NCBI RefSeq assembly: GCF_028769735.1
Contig: NC_088171.1
Coordinates: forward strand, 62,486,216 to 62,550,215
Length of the DNA stretch: 64,000 nucleotides
From: Zonotrichia leucophrys gambelii
Taxonomy: Eukaryota > Chordata > Aves > Passeriformes > Passerellidae
Direction of reading: 5' to 3'
Shown here: piece after piece, positions 51,811 through 62,945 of the stretch
How positions within the stretch are numbered: the first letter of the stretch is position 1
How the letters are laid out: each line of letters begins with the position of its first letter
The notes under the pieces: model-generated
Database searches by the model: none
Told to the model about the DNA's origin: nothing
The model's input: only the letters and a program-made list of their open reading frames with translations
Program-made: the position numbers and the translations under genes

Positions 51811-54800
51811 ACAACTCGTCTGCTTCTGTGGAAATAGAAATGCTATATATTAGTGTGTGTCAAGGAGTGCCTTGACGCTAGAAGAGTAAAGATCAAACTC
51901 TACAGCTGAGCCAGCTATATCCCTGTTGTTTTGGCAGTAGAGTGGTGTGTGGTATCCATTTGATCACTCACAATAAGGCACGTGTTGGTGTTGTGCAATA
52001 TTGAGTAGGAGACTTGGTGCTGTTTCCTTTTTAATGAGGAAACTGTTTTGGTTGATCCTGTAGAGCAAAGAATGGAGCCAGCTCAGCTACTGGCTCCCAA
52101 GTTTATAGCTCTGACAGGCATTCCTTGTTTCTTGTACCTGGAAGCCCCTGAAGTTCACTTGGCCCACGGTGTGAACTGGCCACGTGTGAGTGAACTAGAA
52201 TTTGAAAATAGTAAATCTTTGTTAATGTAGTACCATGCTGAAGCTTTTTTCTAAAGGATTTTCTTTCAAGTGATTAAAGATCACTGGAAAAAAATGGATA
52301 AACTATTTTTAGAAAAGATATGTGACTCAAGTTATTTGATATGAATGCTATGTAATACACTGCTTATAACTTGCACCCAGAATGGATTAACAAAACAATC
52401 TGTCATGCAACTAATAACAGCTAATAAGATACATGACACTGACTCATTTGTAAAAGAGTCACTGTCTTTTCCCTTGCTTTTAATTTCTTTTATTGCATTT
52501 ATTGGAAATCCAAGCTCCTAATACAGGTGAGTTAATGCATAAATCCACTATGGAAATATTCCCTACTTAGGTTCTTGGTTGGGCTGCTTGGGGTACATTT
52601 ATGTTGTAAATGGCAAGAGAAGCTCTGCAAGAAGTTTATTAAGGTCTTAAGCTTTCTTAAGGCTCCTCATCCCACTTGTGGCTGCAGGCAAGATCCTCTT
52701 TCCTTTTAAAATGTGTTCAGTGGATCTTCTCCAAGGTTTGCAGATTGTAATGACCTTATAGGAGTCATTGTAACTTGTCATTTTGGCAATTTCTAGCGTG
52801 AAGGGTTAGGACATAGGCCAGCCTACTGTAGATTTAGAGGTTATATGAAGTTATCTAAGTTTTCTTTTGAGCTTGGCAGTTAGAGCTTCAAAGAAACAAA
52901 ACAAAAACCCTCTCACCCTCAAAGCCAGAGGTTGCTAGCCCACAGAGTGTGTGATTTAAAGAAATGCTTACAAAAACAGATAGCCTTCCTGTCATTATAA
53001 TGCTGAAAGCCTGGATCTTTTAGACCTTTCTTTGCAGCAATGGACAGGTTATACAGCTATTTTTTAACCTCTTAACCTTCTGACTTGGAACATAAAACTG
53101 CTATAAAATCCTCAGCTATGAAAGTGGCTATAAGTGTGCCCATTTCTACTGCTTTAATACAGGTTCTGTATGTTAATTCTCTGGCAGTGCAATCAAGAAA
53201 GTGCTGGCATTCAGAACCAGCAAGTACCTAGTTCTCACTTCACCCCCTGACCATAATGAATATAAAATGCTGGTAGTAATAGAGTGAAATGAAAAACTCC
53301 TTCATTTTGGCATGCAAGAAATTTGCAATCACATTTTGATTTTCAGAGTGCTGCTTGATTGGGGGTTAATGCGTGGGTAGATTGACCTCTCTTGCAGGAG
53401 CAGTTGTTATTGTACTAACTGTGTGAGAAACAAATTTCAAATAGAAGGCCTGTTGCATGTTTCTTGTAATTCATGTTAACTATTACCCCTTTGGTGTCTC
53501 AGTAGTAATAGCAGCTCTGAACTCTTCAGGGTTTTTCCTTCTTTTTTGCATCTTGCAGATAGGAAGGTGAATTTTATTATCAACTGAAAGATCTTCCTTT
53601 TGTTTCCTTTATTGTCTTCAAATATGACTACCCCATTGACTTGGTTAATTTTGAAATTGATATTTTGTGCTTTTCAAAGCAACATGCAACTATTCTCTCA
53701 TTTCCAAGCCACCTGAGAAATAACTTAAGCTGTATGCACTGTATGCAAATCCACTTCTGTTCAGGCTAGATTTATACTAGTTTCCCGGGTTTTAACGTAC
53801 TAAGTACCTTCAGTTTCTGGTGTTGGTTTTGTAGAGAGAATATTGCTTGGGCTGCATTTTCTAGGACTGTCTGAATAATACAGATGTGAGCTTGTATATT
53901 GTAACATTTGCCTGAGATCAGATCATGAGCCAAATTCTAATCTTATCCTGGTTTATTAAGTAAAATTTAACAAAGGTAAATGTGCTTGACCTGCTCAGAT
54001 TCTTTCCTTCTTTTGTCTTTATGGTCACTACTAAGTGACCAAACAAAAGGGGGGAAAAAGGAACAGCAAGCTCAGGCCCAGTTTTGGCTTCATCTAGAAA
54101 TTTCTTGTCAGATTTTTGAATTTGCCAAAGAGCTGAGCTTGTTTTACTTTGAAAGCCAGGAAATGTATGTTTAAGGTTTTTAAGTGGTGATTCTGGTTTT
54201 AAAGCAAGTTTGTGCAGTGCAAAATTATTTTAATGAGCTTAAGATAAACTGCAAATTGGGAGGGAAGAGGACAAGTGTACTACTTGTCTTGCTATAGGAG
54301 GGTTTTATCAAACTGACCTTCAAGATGTTCCTCTAATGCAGGGAAACATTTCACAAGATAACTACTGTTGGAAATCTGTAATCATGGAAAAATGGTGTTT
54401 GATTTGCAATGATAGAAATTAAAGTCAGCTTTTAGTTTTATATCTTTTGTCAAAATAATGGGAAATGCCTGTGTACTCCCCAATTAATGGATGGAAACCA
54501 TATATCCCTCTCTGGCACACTGCAGTCTTTGGATGGCATTTCCTGTGATACCAGCAAACAGTGTTGGGATATAAGGATAGACAGTGCCTCTCTTGATAGC
54601 AGGTCAGTACTCTTTAGGGGTCTTTAGCTGTCTGTATTGAAGGCTCTCTGAAACCCCATTTGTTCTGTCTGTGCTGTGAAGTGTGAGGCCTCATCCAGTA
54701 ATATCCAGTAATATTTTATCATTCTTGGACTTTAATTTCTCAAATTATCTGTGAGTCTTTAATTATGGGCACTTGACATTTATTTTAATTTAGGACATCT

Positions 54801-56267
54801 AGTGCTAAAATGCCTTGAACCAGTGGTCTACAAGTCTTGTCTGTAGCAGCTCAGATGCAGTCATTAAAAGCCATGTTCTGCAGTATTCCACATTTCTTGG
54901 GACAGAGGGATTAGAAGTTGCTGGATCTGAGCCCCTGAGCACCATAACAGGTTTTTCTTGGTAGAGATAGCTCGACAAACTGTGTCTGGAGCCTTGTGGT
55001 TGTACCAGTCCTTCTGTCTGCTCCACTGCCTCGTGGCAGAGGCTGTTCCAAGATTGCAAATAGAGGAATAGAGGTGCTGACTTTTGAAGCTTGTGTGGAG
55101 TGCAGTTAGAAGTGAAATGAGGTTTCCAAGTCCTATGCCAAGAGCCACTATGGACAGGTCAGAAAACTGACTCCAATAAATTTATTTGTCTGTTTGCTAT
55201 TACAGGAAGAACTGAGAGCAAATTTATGGTCAATTCATGGTGCCTAACATACAGATATCACCACTGAGTAGAACAGCTACTTTTGCTTAGTAATCTTGAA
55301 GGTTTTGAGAGCTGTCTGTTGCAATTTTGGTGGGTAAAAATCTGTGCTGTTCTATGGTAAACTTTTGTTTCTTTGTGTGTTTCCAAACTAATGTGTTTTC
55401 AGAGAGCTGTGAATAGTGCCTACACAAAAAACCTTTATATTCTGCCAGCTAGTTAATGCTACAGATAATATAAATCCCTCATCAGGTCCCACCTTTTCCC
55501 ACACACAGAACAGTTGCCCATTTCCCCCAAGTCCTATTGCTGATATTCAACTTGTTCAAATACCAAAAAATATTCCATGAGTAGCAAAGATAATTCCAAT
55601 TAGGAAAGATTTGGATGACAAATATTGTTAAAAGTTTTTAAAGGATATGGTAAATGTTAGCTCACAGACAGCCAGCTGATGTTATTGTGTTAGAAGAAGG
55701 AAAAATCCCAAAATGTGGAATGTGTTGGAGGGGGAACACCCATCACTGAAGAGGATTTCTCTTCACTTACAGTAGGATTTTATCACTGCTTAGGTCAAAT
55801 CTGTGGCAACATGGAACTTGCAATATTTGAGAAGTCCACTAGCAAAATATGGAGATGAGATAACAAGCATCATTATTGGTGCAGCAAACACTCCCCTTGC
55901 TTCAGAGCTTGATGTTTTATAGTAGATTATTAAAAAACCCAAACCAAAACCACTTAAGCCTTTGAAATTGCCAACTTTCTGACCAGAGCCTAAAATTGTA
56001 AATCTATGATGTGAGTGCTTCTGCTCTGGGTCCCTTGTTGTTGGACTTTTAGGTGTGAGGTGGGTGATTATTATCATCTGTAAGTCTGTTTGTTCAGTCA
56101 GAGGTGCACTGCTGTCTTTCCAAGAATATTTTATTTCGGCCAATTAATGATAAAAAGTTGCTTCTCATTCTGAATGATGCATAGATTGGCCAAAGAAAAG
56201 TACTGTGTAGAGATGATCAAATATTTCTCTCCCCACATGCAGTGTACATATCTTATTACTAAAATCC
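51811..56267. other. Unique non-coding DNA
   Basis: No gene is seen. A 10-bp tandem duplication, ATCCAGTAAT twice, lies at 54693-54712. A/C-rich words are at 52890-52915 and 55931-55952. The minus-strand frames at 54805-55148 are unremarkable. Confidence 0.6.
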
Positions 56268-56912
56268 AGGAAGGAAGGAAGGACTGGGGGGGAATTGGGG
56301 GTGCTGGTGAATGAGAGGCTGGATGTGACCCAGCAGTGTGCACTCCCAGCCCAGAAAGCCAATTGTGTCCAGGGCTGCATCAAAGCAGCGTGGGCAGCAG
56401 GGTGAGGGAGGGGATTCTGCCCCTCTGCTCTGCTCTGGTGAGACCTCACTGCAGTGCTGTATCCAACTCCAGGGTTCCAGCACAGGAACATCCCTGACCT
56501 TTTGGAGCAAGTCCAGAGGAGGCCAACAAGGCAATCAGAGGGATGAAACACCTCTTCTATGAGAAAATGCTGAGAGAATTTTGTTTCTTCAGCCCAGAGA
56601 AGAGAAGGCTTTGGGTTGGCCAAATTGTGGCCTTCCAGTACCTGGAGAGAGCCTACAAGAAAGATGAGAGGGATTTTATACAAGAGCATGTAGTGGCAGG
56701 ACAAAGGGGAATGGATGCAAACTGGAAGAGAGTAGGTCTAGACCGGATATTAGGCAGAAATCCCTAACTGTGAGGGTGATGAGGCACTGGAACTTGTTGC
56801 CTGGAGAAGCTGTGAGCACCCTATCCCTGGAAGTGTTCAAAGCCAGGCTGGATGGAGCTTTGAACAGCCTGATCTAGTGGAAGGCGTCCCTGTCCCCAGC
56901 AGGGAGGTTATA
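56268..56912 (+). mobile_element. CR1 LINE, 3' part of ORF2 plus 3' end
   Basis: This is a plus-strand CR1 copy. The last coding part is visible in one frame (56543-56767) as MKHLFYEKMLREFCFF, FQYLERAYKKDERDFI and GMDANWKRVGLDRILG. It is followed by the non-coding end with TGAGGCACTGGAACTTGTTG, TGGAAGTGTTCAAAGCCAGG, CTGGATGGAGCTTTGAACAG, CCTGATCTAGTGGAAGGCGT and CCCTG-CCC-GCAGGG. Upstream, the copy starts near a short GGAA repeat at 56269-56284. An internal gap and frameshifts are present. Minus-strand frames here (up to 179 codons) are shadows of the LINE. Confidence 0.93.
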
Positions 56913-58349
56913 AATACATTAAGTGCCCTAAAAAATGATCTCCCATCAATTGTTGCTGAATTAATTTATATTCCAGGGTAATCCATACAGCTAGTTCATG
57001 AGTTAGTTGTGATAGATAAATGAAAAGTTTGTGCTCCCAAATGTTTTTCATAGCTCCAGAAAATGGACAATAATCTAGCCTAAGGCCTTCTGTGCACAAA
57101 AGACAGGTGATAACATCGGGGAATTGGACACTGCAACTGGTGGACTGTCCATGTGTTGAACTCTGCTCTGAGAGAATTTCAGCTTTTAATCCTGAGTCTG
57201 AATTTACCTGTGAGATTTGTTTTATCTTCCAAAAAATGAGTTCTGAAGTTCTGAGTGAGTGAATCTTTTAACAGGTTTTTAATATTTTATTACCACACAG
57301 TATCATTTATTGTGACTGATTTGAAGTTTGTAGAGTGTGGCGCTAGAGCTAAATTGGCATCTGTTCAGAGTGATTGTATAATAGGTCAGGGAAGAGTAAG
57401 TGAAGTAGGGATAACTTAAAAGGTTAACTTTGCATACCAAGCAAACTATCCAGGATCACTTTCCTTGCATGACTTCTTCATTTTCTCAGATAACCATTTG
57501 TCAAACACTGGGCTGTATTGTTAGTCCACTTGTCTAATATTAAGGCTTTTTTATTCTAAGCATGATTGTTGCTACTTCTATTATAATTTTTAACTTTTCA
57601 GTGCATTGCAACTTCATTTCCCCTTTGCAGCACCTTATAGTCTCAGGAATTTCAGTGTTGTTGTCTCTTATGTCTGGAGGTGAAAGTCAAGAACTCAAGG
57701 GACTTGAGATGACTGAGGTGCCATCAGAGGAGAAATTCACCTTCAAGGCTAAGATTTCAAACAGGATAGTGCGATGAGATTTATCTTGGTGCTCTGTGTG
57801 TAATTTAGAGAGAATACACTGAGCATTATCTACTCTGGTGCGAGAAGTGTATTTCAGTGTCTTGGAATATGGTGTTATTTCTGTATTTTAATGTTGTGTG
57901 AAAATTCTCCAACATGAATGTAGAAAGAAACCTTTTTGATAAAGTTACATATTTTTGTGATGCAGTAAAGGACAAGGAAAGAAAGTAAAGCAAACACTGC
58001 ATTTGTGTAATGTGGATTCCCACGGTGTTATTCAAAGCAGTGTAAGGATCTTCCCCTGCTCCCATTTGGTACTGTCATTGTTTTTTAAAGGTGAATCTGG
58101 CAGGTTGTCTGCATTCCAAGAGAGCGAGCCCCTGGAGACAAGTGCTTGTTTTGAGTGTGGAACTCCATGAAAGAACTAATTCCTTTCATGGCACCGCATC
58201 TTGCCTACAACTTACTTCTCTAAATAGCAACTTGTATATTAAAAATAAAACACAAATTAAAAAAACCACACCAAAACAAAACCAAAATTTCCCAAAAATT
58301 CTGCTATAGCAAAAAGGAAGGTGAGAAATTTATTCTTTGGTTCCATTGT
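56913..58349. other. Unique non-coding DNA
   Basis: No gene is seen. An A/C-rich tract occupies 58236-58300, just before the candidate regulatory block. Open frames are short and unrecognised. Confidence 0.6.
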
Positions 58350-58860
58350 GGAGAGATATTTTGATGTCTACCTCCTGGCTTTCCCTTCTTTTCTCCCCCC
58401 CGCCACTATTTTTGAAAGCAACCTTTTACTTTCGGCTTGCCTAGCAACATCTGATTCTTGGCCTTTCCCACTGAATTGGGACTTTGGTTTTACCCTGTCA
58501 GCAGGTAAATGGCCTTAAACCCTTCATGGTTTTGTCAGGGTAAAGTGGAGCTGAAAAGCATTACATATGTTCCAAGTTGAGAGGCAGCTCTTTTGCCACG
58601 TTCAAGTGGGTCTTTACCATCCCCCGCTTCTCCTTCTATTAAAGGGCTCAGTCACAATGAAGCTTTAATCAGCTTCATTGATTTAAAGCTAATTTGCACT
58701 TGGCTTCAAGGCTAAGGTCTGTAGCACAAGCTGAAGACCTTTAAATCAGAAGCTGGAATGAAAAGCCTTAGGTATATCGTATTGTCTGCTGTGCAAAAGA
58801 ATAGCAGCTCCTGAAAACTGCAAATTAACTATCAGAAAAAAGCACAAAGCAGTGTTTTCT
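58350..58860. promoter_or_regulatory. Candidate conserved non-coding element with palindrome
   Basis: The block is complex and non-repetitive. It includes an exact 9-bp inverted repeat, CAATGAAGC (58655-58663) and GCTTCATTG (58672-58680), around TTTAATCA. Flanking homeodomain-like words are TTAAAGCTAATTTGC and CTTTAAATCAG. Several runs of TTTAAA/GCTTTAA recur within 120 bases. No coding frame is credible. It has the best enhancer-like texture in the window, but conservation is untested. Confidence 0.35.
58655..58680. repeat. Perfect 9-bp inverted repeat, 8-nt spacer
   Basis: Arms at 58655-58663 and 58672-58680 are exact reverse complements. The spacer TTTAATCA contains a TAAT homeodomain core. 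It is compatible with a dimeric transcription-factor site or a small hairpin. Confidence 0.85.
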
Positions 58861-60039
58861 TGTGTGTTAATGTAACCTCAGCTTGCTGAGTTACACAAGC
58901 TTTGCTATCAACATTTCTGCTTCATCATGTAAATTAATAGAGTCGGCTGAATATGTTTTAACTCTGTGATTCTGGTTGGTTTCAGTTGGATTTAACCTAA
59001 TTGCCAAACTGATTCCCATCAGTAATAACTTAACATTTATTTGTCCCAAAGGGGAAAAAAAAGTCTTGTCTGTATTATGCAATTAAGAAGGTGATGAAAT
59101 ATTCAGTGTATGCCTCCACTCCAACTTAAATTCTTTTGTTAACTTTATCAGATAAACCATAAAATATTAACCAGCCTAGTGTCTGAGCATGTGTGAGCTG
59201 TATACAGTTTATCAGACATTTTAAGGTGCTTATGATTTTTAATATTGACTAGATGGAAGAGACTGCATTATCCTCCATTTCCAGAATCAATGCTGTTGAT
59301 GAGGTTTGGTATACCAGAATGTGTGCTTCCAATTTCTTTAAAGCATGATCCCAGCACACAGGAAAGTGTCATTACTACAAAATTTTATTAACATTTAAAC
59401 AGGCACAGCAGAAATAATCTCTTTCCTTAGTTTGTCCTTTCACATTGTTTTCTGATCATGCTGAGCTATAGTCTGCAGTCTTTCTTCCTGGGATGTTGTA
59501 GGTAGTTGCAAGTTTGGGACAGTCTAAGTTATATATGGATGTTGCATGCACCTAGATTATGTAGATGGAGATAGTTGCCAACTCCTCAACTAGATTAAAC
59601 CATAACTATGTAAAGCCTTATTTGGCAATAACTTTATATTTTGCATCCAGGTGCCAAATTTTTGTAAGTCTGATGTATAAGCAAAACTGTAAGGGGCATA
59701 TACTTTGCTTTGTGGCTGCTTGGAGTTGTTGTAGTTTGTTATATCCATTAAGGGGGTCACGATTTTCTGAAAGGTTCTGGTCTCTTCTGTGTGCATGGCT
59801 TTGACACTATTTAGGAGCTCACTGCAGTGGTAGAATTCCAATGCATCCATTACAAAAGTGACTCTACTTTCTTGTCAGGTCTGTGAAGTGGTCTGCACCA
59901 TGACAATGAAGTCAAAGCAGTAGCTTCTCCATAGAAATTCATACCTTAAAAAAAAAAAAACAACCCCAAACTTGTAAGCTTTGCAGTCAGAATCTGTGTG
60001 TTGTTATTGAGAAAATGGCAAATAAGCTGGATTTAAAGC
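58861..60039. other. Unique non-coding DNA
   Basis: No gene or classified repeat is seen. A poly(A) run followed by CAACCCCAAAC lies at about 59947-59971. Confidence 0.6.
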
Positions 60040-60570
60040 TTGCTGGGCATGGATACACTAAGAAGAGGGAAAATGGAACGTGTGGAACGCTGCGGGAGTG
60101 TTTCACACTGGCTGCTCACGTATCTGCAGCAGGGAGGTGCAGCATTCCTCACCTACCCTGCACATTTCTGTGTGCCTGATGGAGCCACACAGAGGCCTCA
60201 CAGGCTTTTCCTGGCCTGGCACACAGAGCTCTGCATGCCAGCTTATATGGCTACAAGCGATCTTGCCCTGTCCCATCCTTTTCTTCCCTGTTCTGCTGCA
60301 CTGGATTATGTGACACAAAAGGGCTGCCGCCAGGTAGAGTCTGCTTTCCATCAGGGCTGCCTGCATGTGCAGAGTGCTGCTGGAGGCTGGTGCTCCCTGG
60401 TGCAGGGGCTGGCTCTCCCTGGAAGCCCTGTGCCAGACACAGCTGCATCCACCTGATTCCAGAGCAAGGCATTGTGCTGCCAGCCCTGGGGCTGGGGGAG
60501 ATAAAGCAGTAAGGAGTGTGATGGACACAATAGGAGCCTCATCTGGAAGGAGTGAAACCAGAGAGGTCTG
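60040..60570. other. GC-rich island of unknown nature
   Basis: This block is distinctly richer in G and C than everything within several kilobases on either side. It keeps long overlapping frames open on both strands (138 codons plus at 60040-60456, 141 codons minus at 60103-60528), which is expected when few stop codons can form in GC-rich DNA. Neither product is recognisable and there is no splice or promoter context. It could be an unclassified repeat or a non-coding exon. Confidence 0.4.
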
Positions 60571-61906
60571 TGTCTAGAATATGTCATGCTGTGGGTATCT
60601 GAAAAGCTTTGTGTTGCCAGAAATTCGAGACAAATATTGCATGGGGAGTAACAGAGGTCTGAGTGAGAAGCCTTTATTTCCAGGCAGCTGGTAATTGACA
60701 CTCCATCCCAGATTACATTTGTTTAAGATATTAATACCTGCTAGATTTTGTGAGATATGATGGAGCTGTCTTCGTCTGAAAGTGAAGGGCATTTTATATG
60801 CCCTTCTTCTTGACACCCTGGCACGTATGACCTTTCACCCCCACATTGATTAAGAAAATTTTTTATCATACAGAAATGACTGTTTTCACAAACTATGCAC
60901 TGCTGTGTGAACAGGCTTATTGGATAGCCTTTTCAAAATGAAAATTTTTCAGTGTGTGTGAGGGGAAGGATTTGAACTGTCAAAATGTCTCAAAATGACA
61001 TTTTCATACCATAAAGCTCCAGGTTTACCTGTAGAAACATTATCTCAGCAGAGGTTGAAATAGAGTTAAAATGGGAAAACAAAACCAAAATTCTTGATCA
61101 TTGTGATTTTTCCTCAGGCTTTTGACTTTTTTTTTTTAATTTTGGCTTTTATCTGTACTGAAATCAGGACCATTTGTTAATTGTCAAATTTTCTTAGTAC
61201 AGATTTATATTTTTGTGACTCACTAGCTAGATATATAATAAAGGTCAAATTTAGAATTATGAAAATGTATAAACTGAAAATGTATGGAGTTTATCTGTTT
61301 TCTTCTGAGTAAATTGGAAAGTTATGCAATACAACAAAAAATAATAATAAGGGATAAACTACAATGAGACAAGACTACCTCAGAAGAGTAAAACAGAGAC
61401 CAAAATAGTCAAACACTTCAAATGGACTTTGTGTAAATAACCCAAATATTCTTCTCTAAAGTCCTGACACAGATATCCTAGTTAACACACTTGTGGGTGG
61501 TTTTTTGGGGGTTTTTTGTCCCATCTTTTCATGGTCTAGTGATATTTGAGGGGGTGCTCTAAGGTCATTAAAAAGAAAAAAGAAGCTTCAGAGCCAGTTG
61601 CTCCATTTGCAATATAACTAAGATGATATAGACTTATCAAACTCTGTATTGATTATTGTAAGGCAACTACAGTGCAAAGGCATCGAAACAGCAGTTTAAA
61701 ATCCACTCAGTTCTCTAACATGGTCTACTGCCAATATGTTACCAGAAAATTCTGCTTTTGGACTTAGCGCTGCAAACAAGTGAATATTTAATTAGCCTCA
61801 ATGCCTCCTCTAGAATATCCTCTGGGAGCAGGGTAGTTGACATTTGATAAGTGGCTGATGTTAAACTTTGTATTTGCTAGGCTTCTGTGGAAATCTGCTG
61901 TACCAA
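60571..61906. other. Unique AT-rich non-coding DNA
   Basis: No gene is seen. T-rich and G/T-rich patches lie at 61125-61140 and 61497-61520. Confidence 0.6.
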
Positions 61907-61935
61907 ATTTGTACCAAATTACATTTGGTACAAAT
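61907..61935. repeat. Perfect 13-bp inverted repeat, 3-nt loop
   Basis: ATTTGTACCAAAT at 61907-61919 is the exact reverse complement of ATTTGGTACAAAT at 61923-61935, with loop TAC. A further direct copy, TACCAAATT, lies just upstream at 61901-61909, overlapping the left arm, so the core word occurs three times in 35 bases. Pairing does not extend beyond the 13 bases, which argues against a microRNA-length precursor. Confidence 0.95.
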
Positions 61936-62662
61936 CCAGTGATTTACCTCTTTCATAAAATGCCCCAAACACTTCTCAAAACATCTAATACACTTTCTGA
62001 TGCTATATTAAAAAGTGAGGAGGAGGAATACGGAGTCTCAGAGATTTGGTTTTTGTCAGCTGATTTATTTAGGCTGGGGATACTGTTGATTTGGTTTGGT
62101 TCAAGAATGTGCATATATCCCTTCATGTGTAAGGACATCACAATTTAAATGCTGAGAGAGAGGAGTGGACTGACTGGCTTCTCAATTTGGTACTAAAGTT
62201 TTTAAAGATTATGATGTCAACTTTTGGTTATGTTTGGCTACCTCTGTCTATGAACTTTTAGGGAAGACTCCAGAACATGACTTGCTCCATGGAAGAAGGA
62301 AGTTAACATTATTTGGAAAGGTCTCTTTCAACTTGGGAATGTTTGGGACTGCAATGAACAGTGCTCACATTTAGCATCAGGAGTACATATAGACCTGTGT
62401 CATACAGTGACTGGAGTATATATTTCCAGTAGGATGGAGGAAACCAACCTGCAACCAACAAAGGACTAATTTTATGACACACTTTAGCCTTCTTTTCCAA
62501 TATTTTTGGAGTAAATAATTATTTCGTTCATTTTAACATATACCAAAGGCTAATAAGAAAATCACGTACTTTATTGTCTGGGCTTAACCTTAGCCTGAAG
62601 AATCTTGTCTTCTGCAGTATGCAAACTTACAGGTCACATCAGGACACCTGAATTAATAATTG
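61936..62662. other. Unique non-coding DNA
   Basis: No gene is seen. A 103-codon plus-strand frame (61837-62148) spans the hairpin and has no known features. Confidence 0.6.
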
Positions 62663-62945
62663 AATCATAGGATATATCAAGTTGGAAGGAACACATAAGG
62701 ATCTTGGAGTTCAACCCCGCTCCTCACAGAACTGATCCCATGTTTAAGAGTACCATCCAGATGGTCTTTGAACTGTGGCATGATGCCATGACCCATTTGC
62801 TGAGAGTCCTGTTCCAGTGACTGCCTGGCAGTAAGGAACCTTCTCCTTCTCCTCCTAATGCCTGATCCAAACTTCCCATGGTGCTGCTTCATTCCAGTTC
62901 CTCGTGTCCTGTTGGTGGTCTCCAGAGAAGAACTGCTGTGCTTCT
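62663..62945 (-). mobile_element. CR1 LINE 3'-terminal fragment
   Basis: The plus strand is the complement of a CR1 3' end. It has AATCATAGGATAT, GTTGGAAGGAACACATAAGG, a GAGTTCAACCCC block, a decayed GTCCTGTTCCAGTGAC block, GCAGTAAGGAACCTTCTCCT and CTCGTGTCCTGTTGGTGGTC. The sequence then loses similarity after CCAGAGAAGA. It belongs to a layout distinct from the copies at 35213 and 39198, which points to yet another CR1 subfamily. Confidence 0.87.

Noticed and set aside
56165..56704. 179-codon minus-strand open frame
   Set aside because: It is the antisense shadow of the plus-strand CR1 at 56268-56912. Plus-strand CR1 ORF2 phrases lie over the same bases.
61907..61935. Hairpin considered as a microRNA precursor
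   Set aside because: The stem is only 13 bp with a 3-base loop and does not extend, which is far too short for a precursor.
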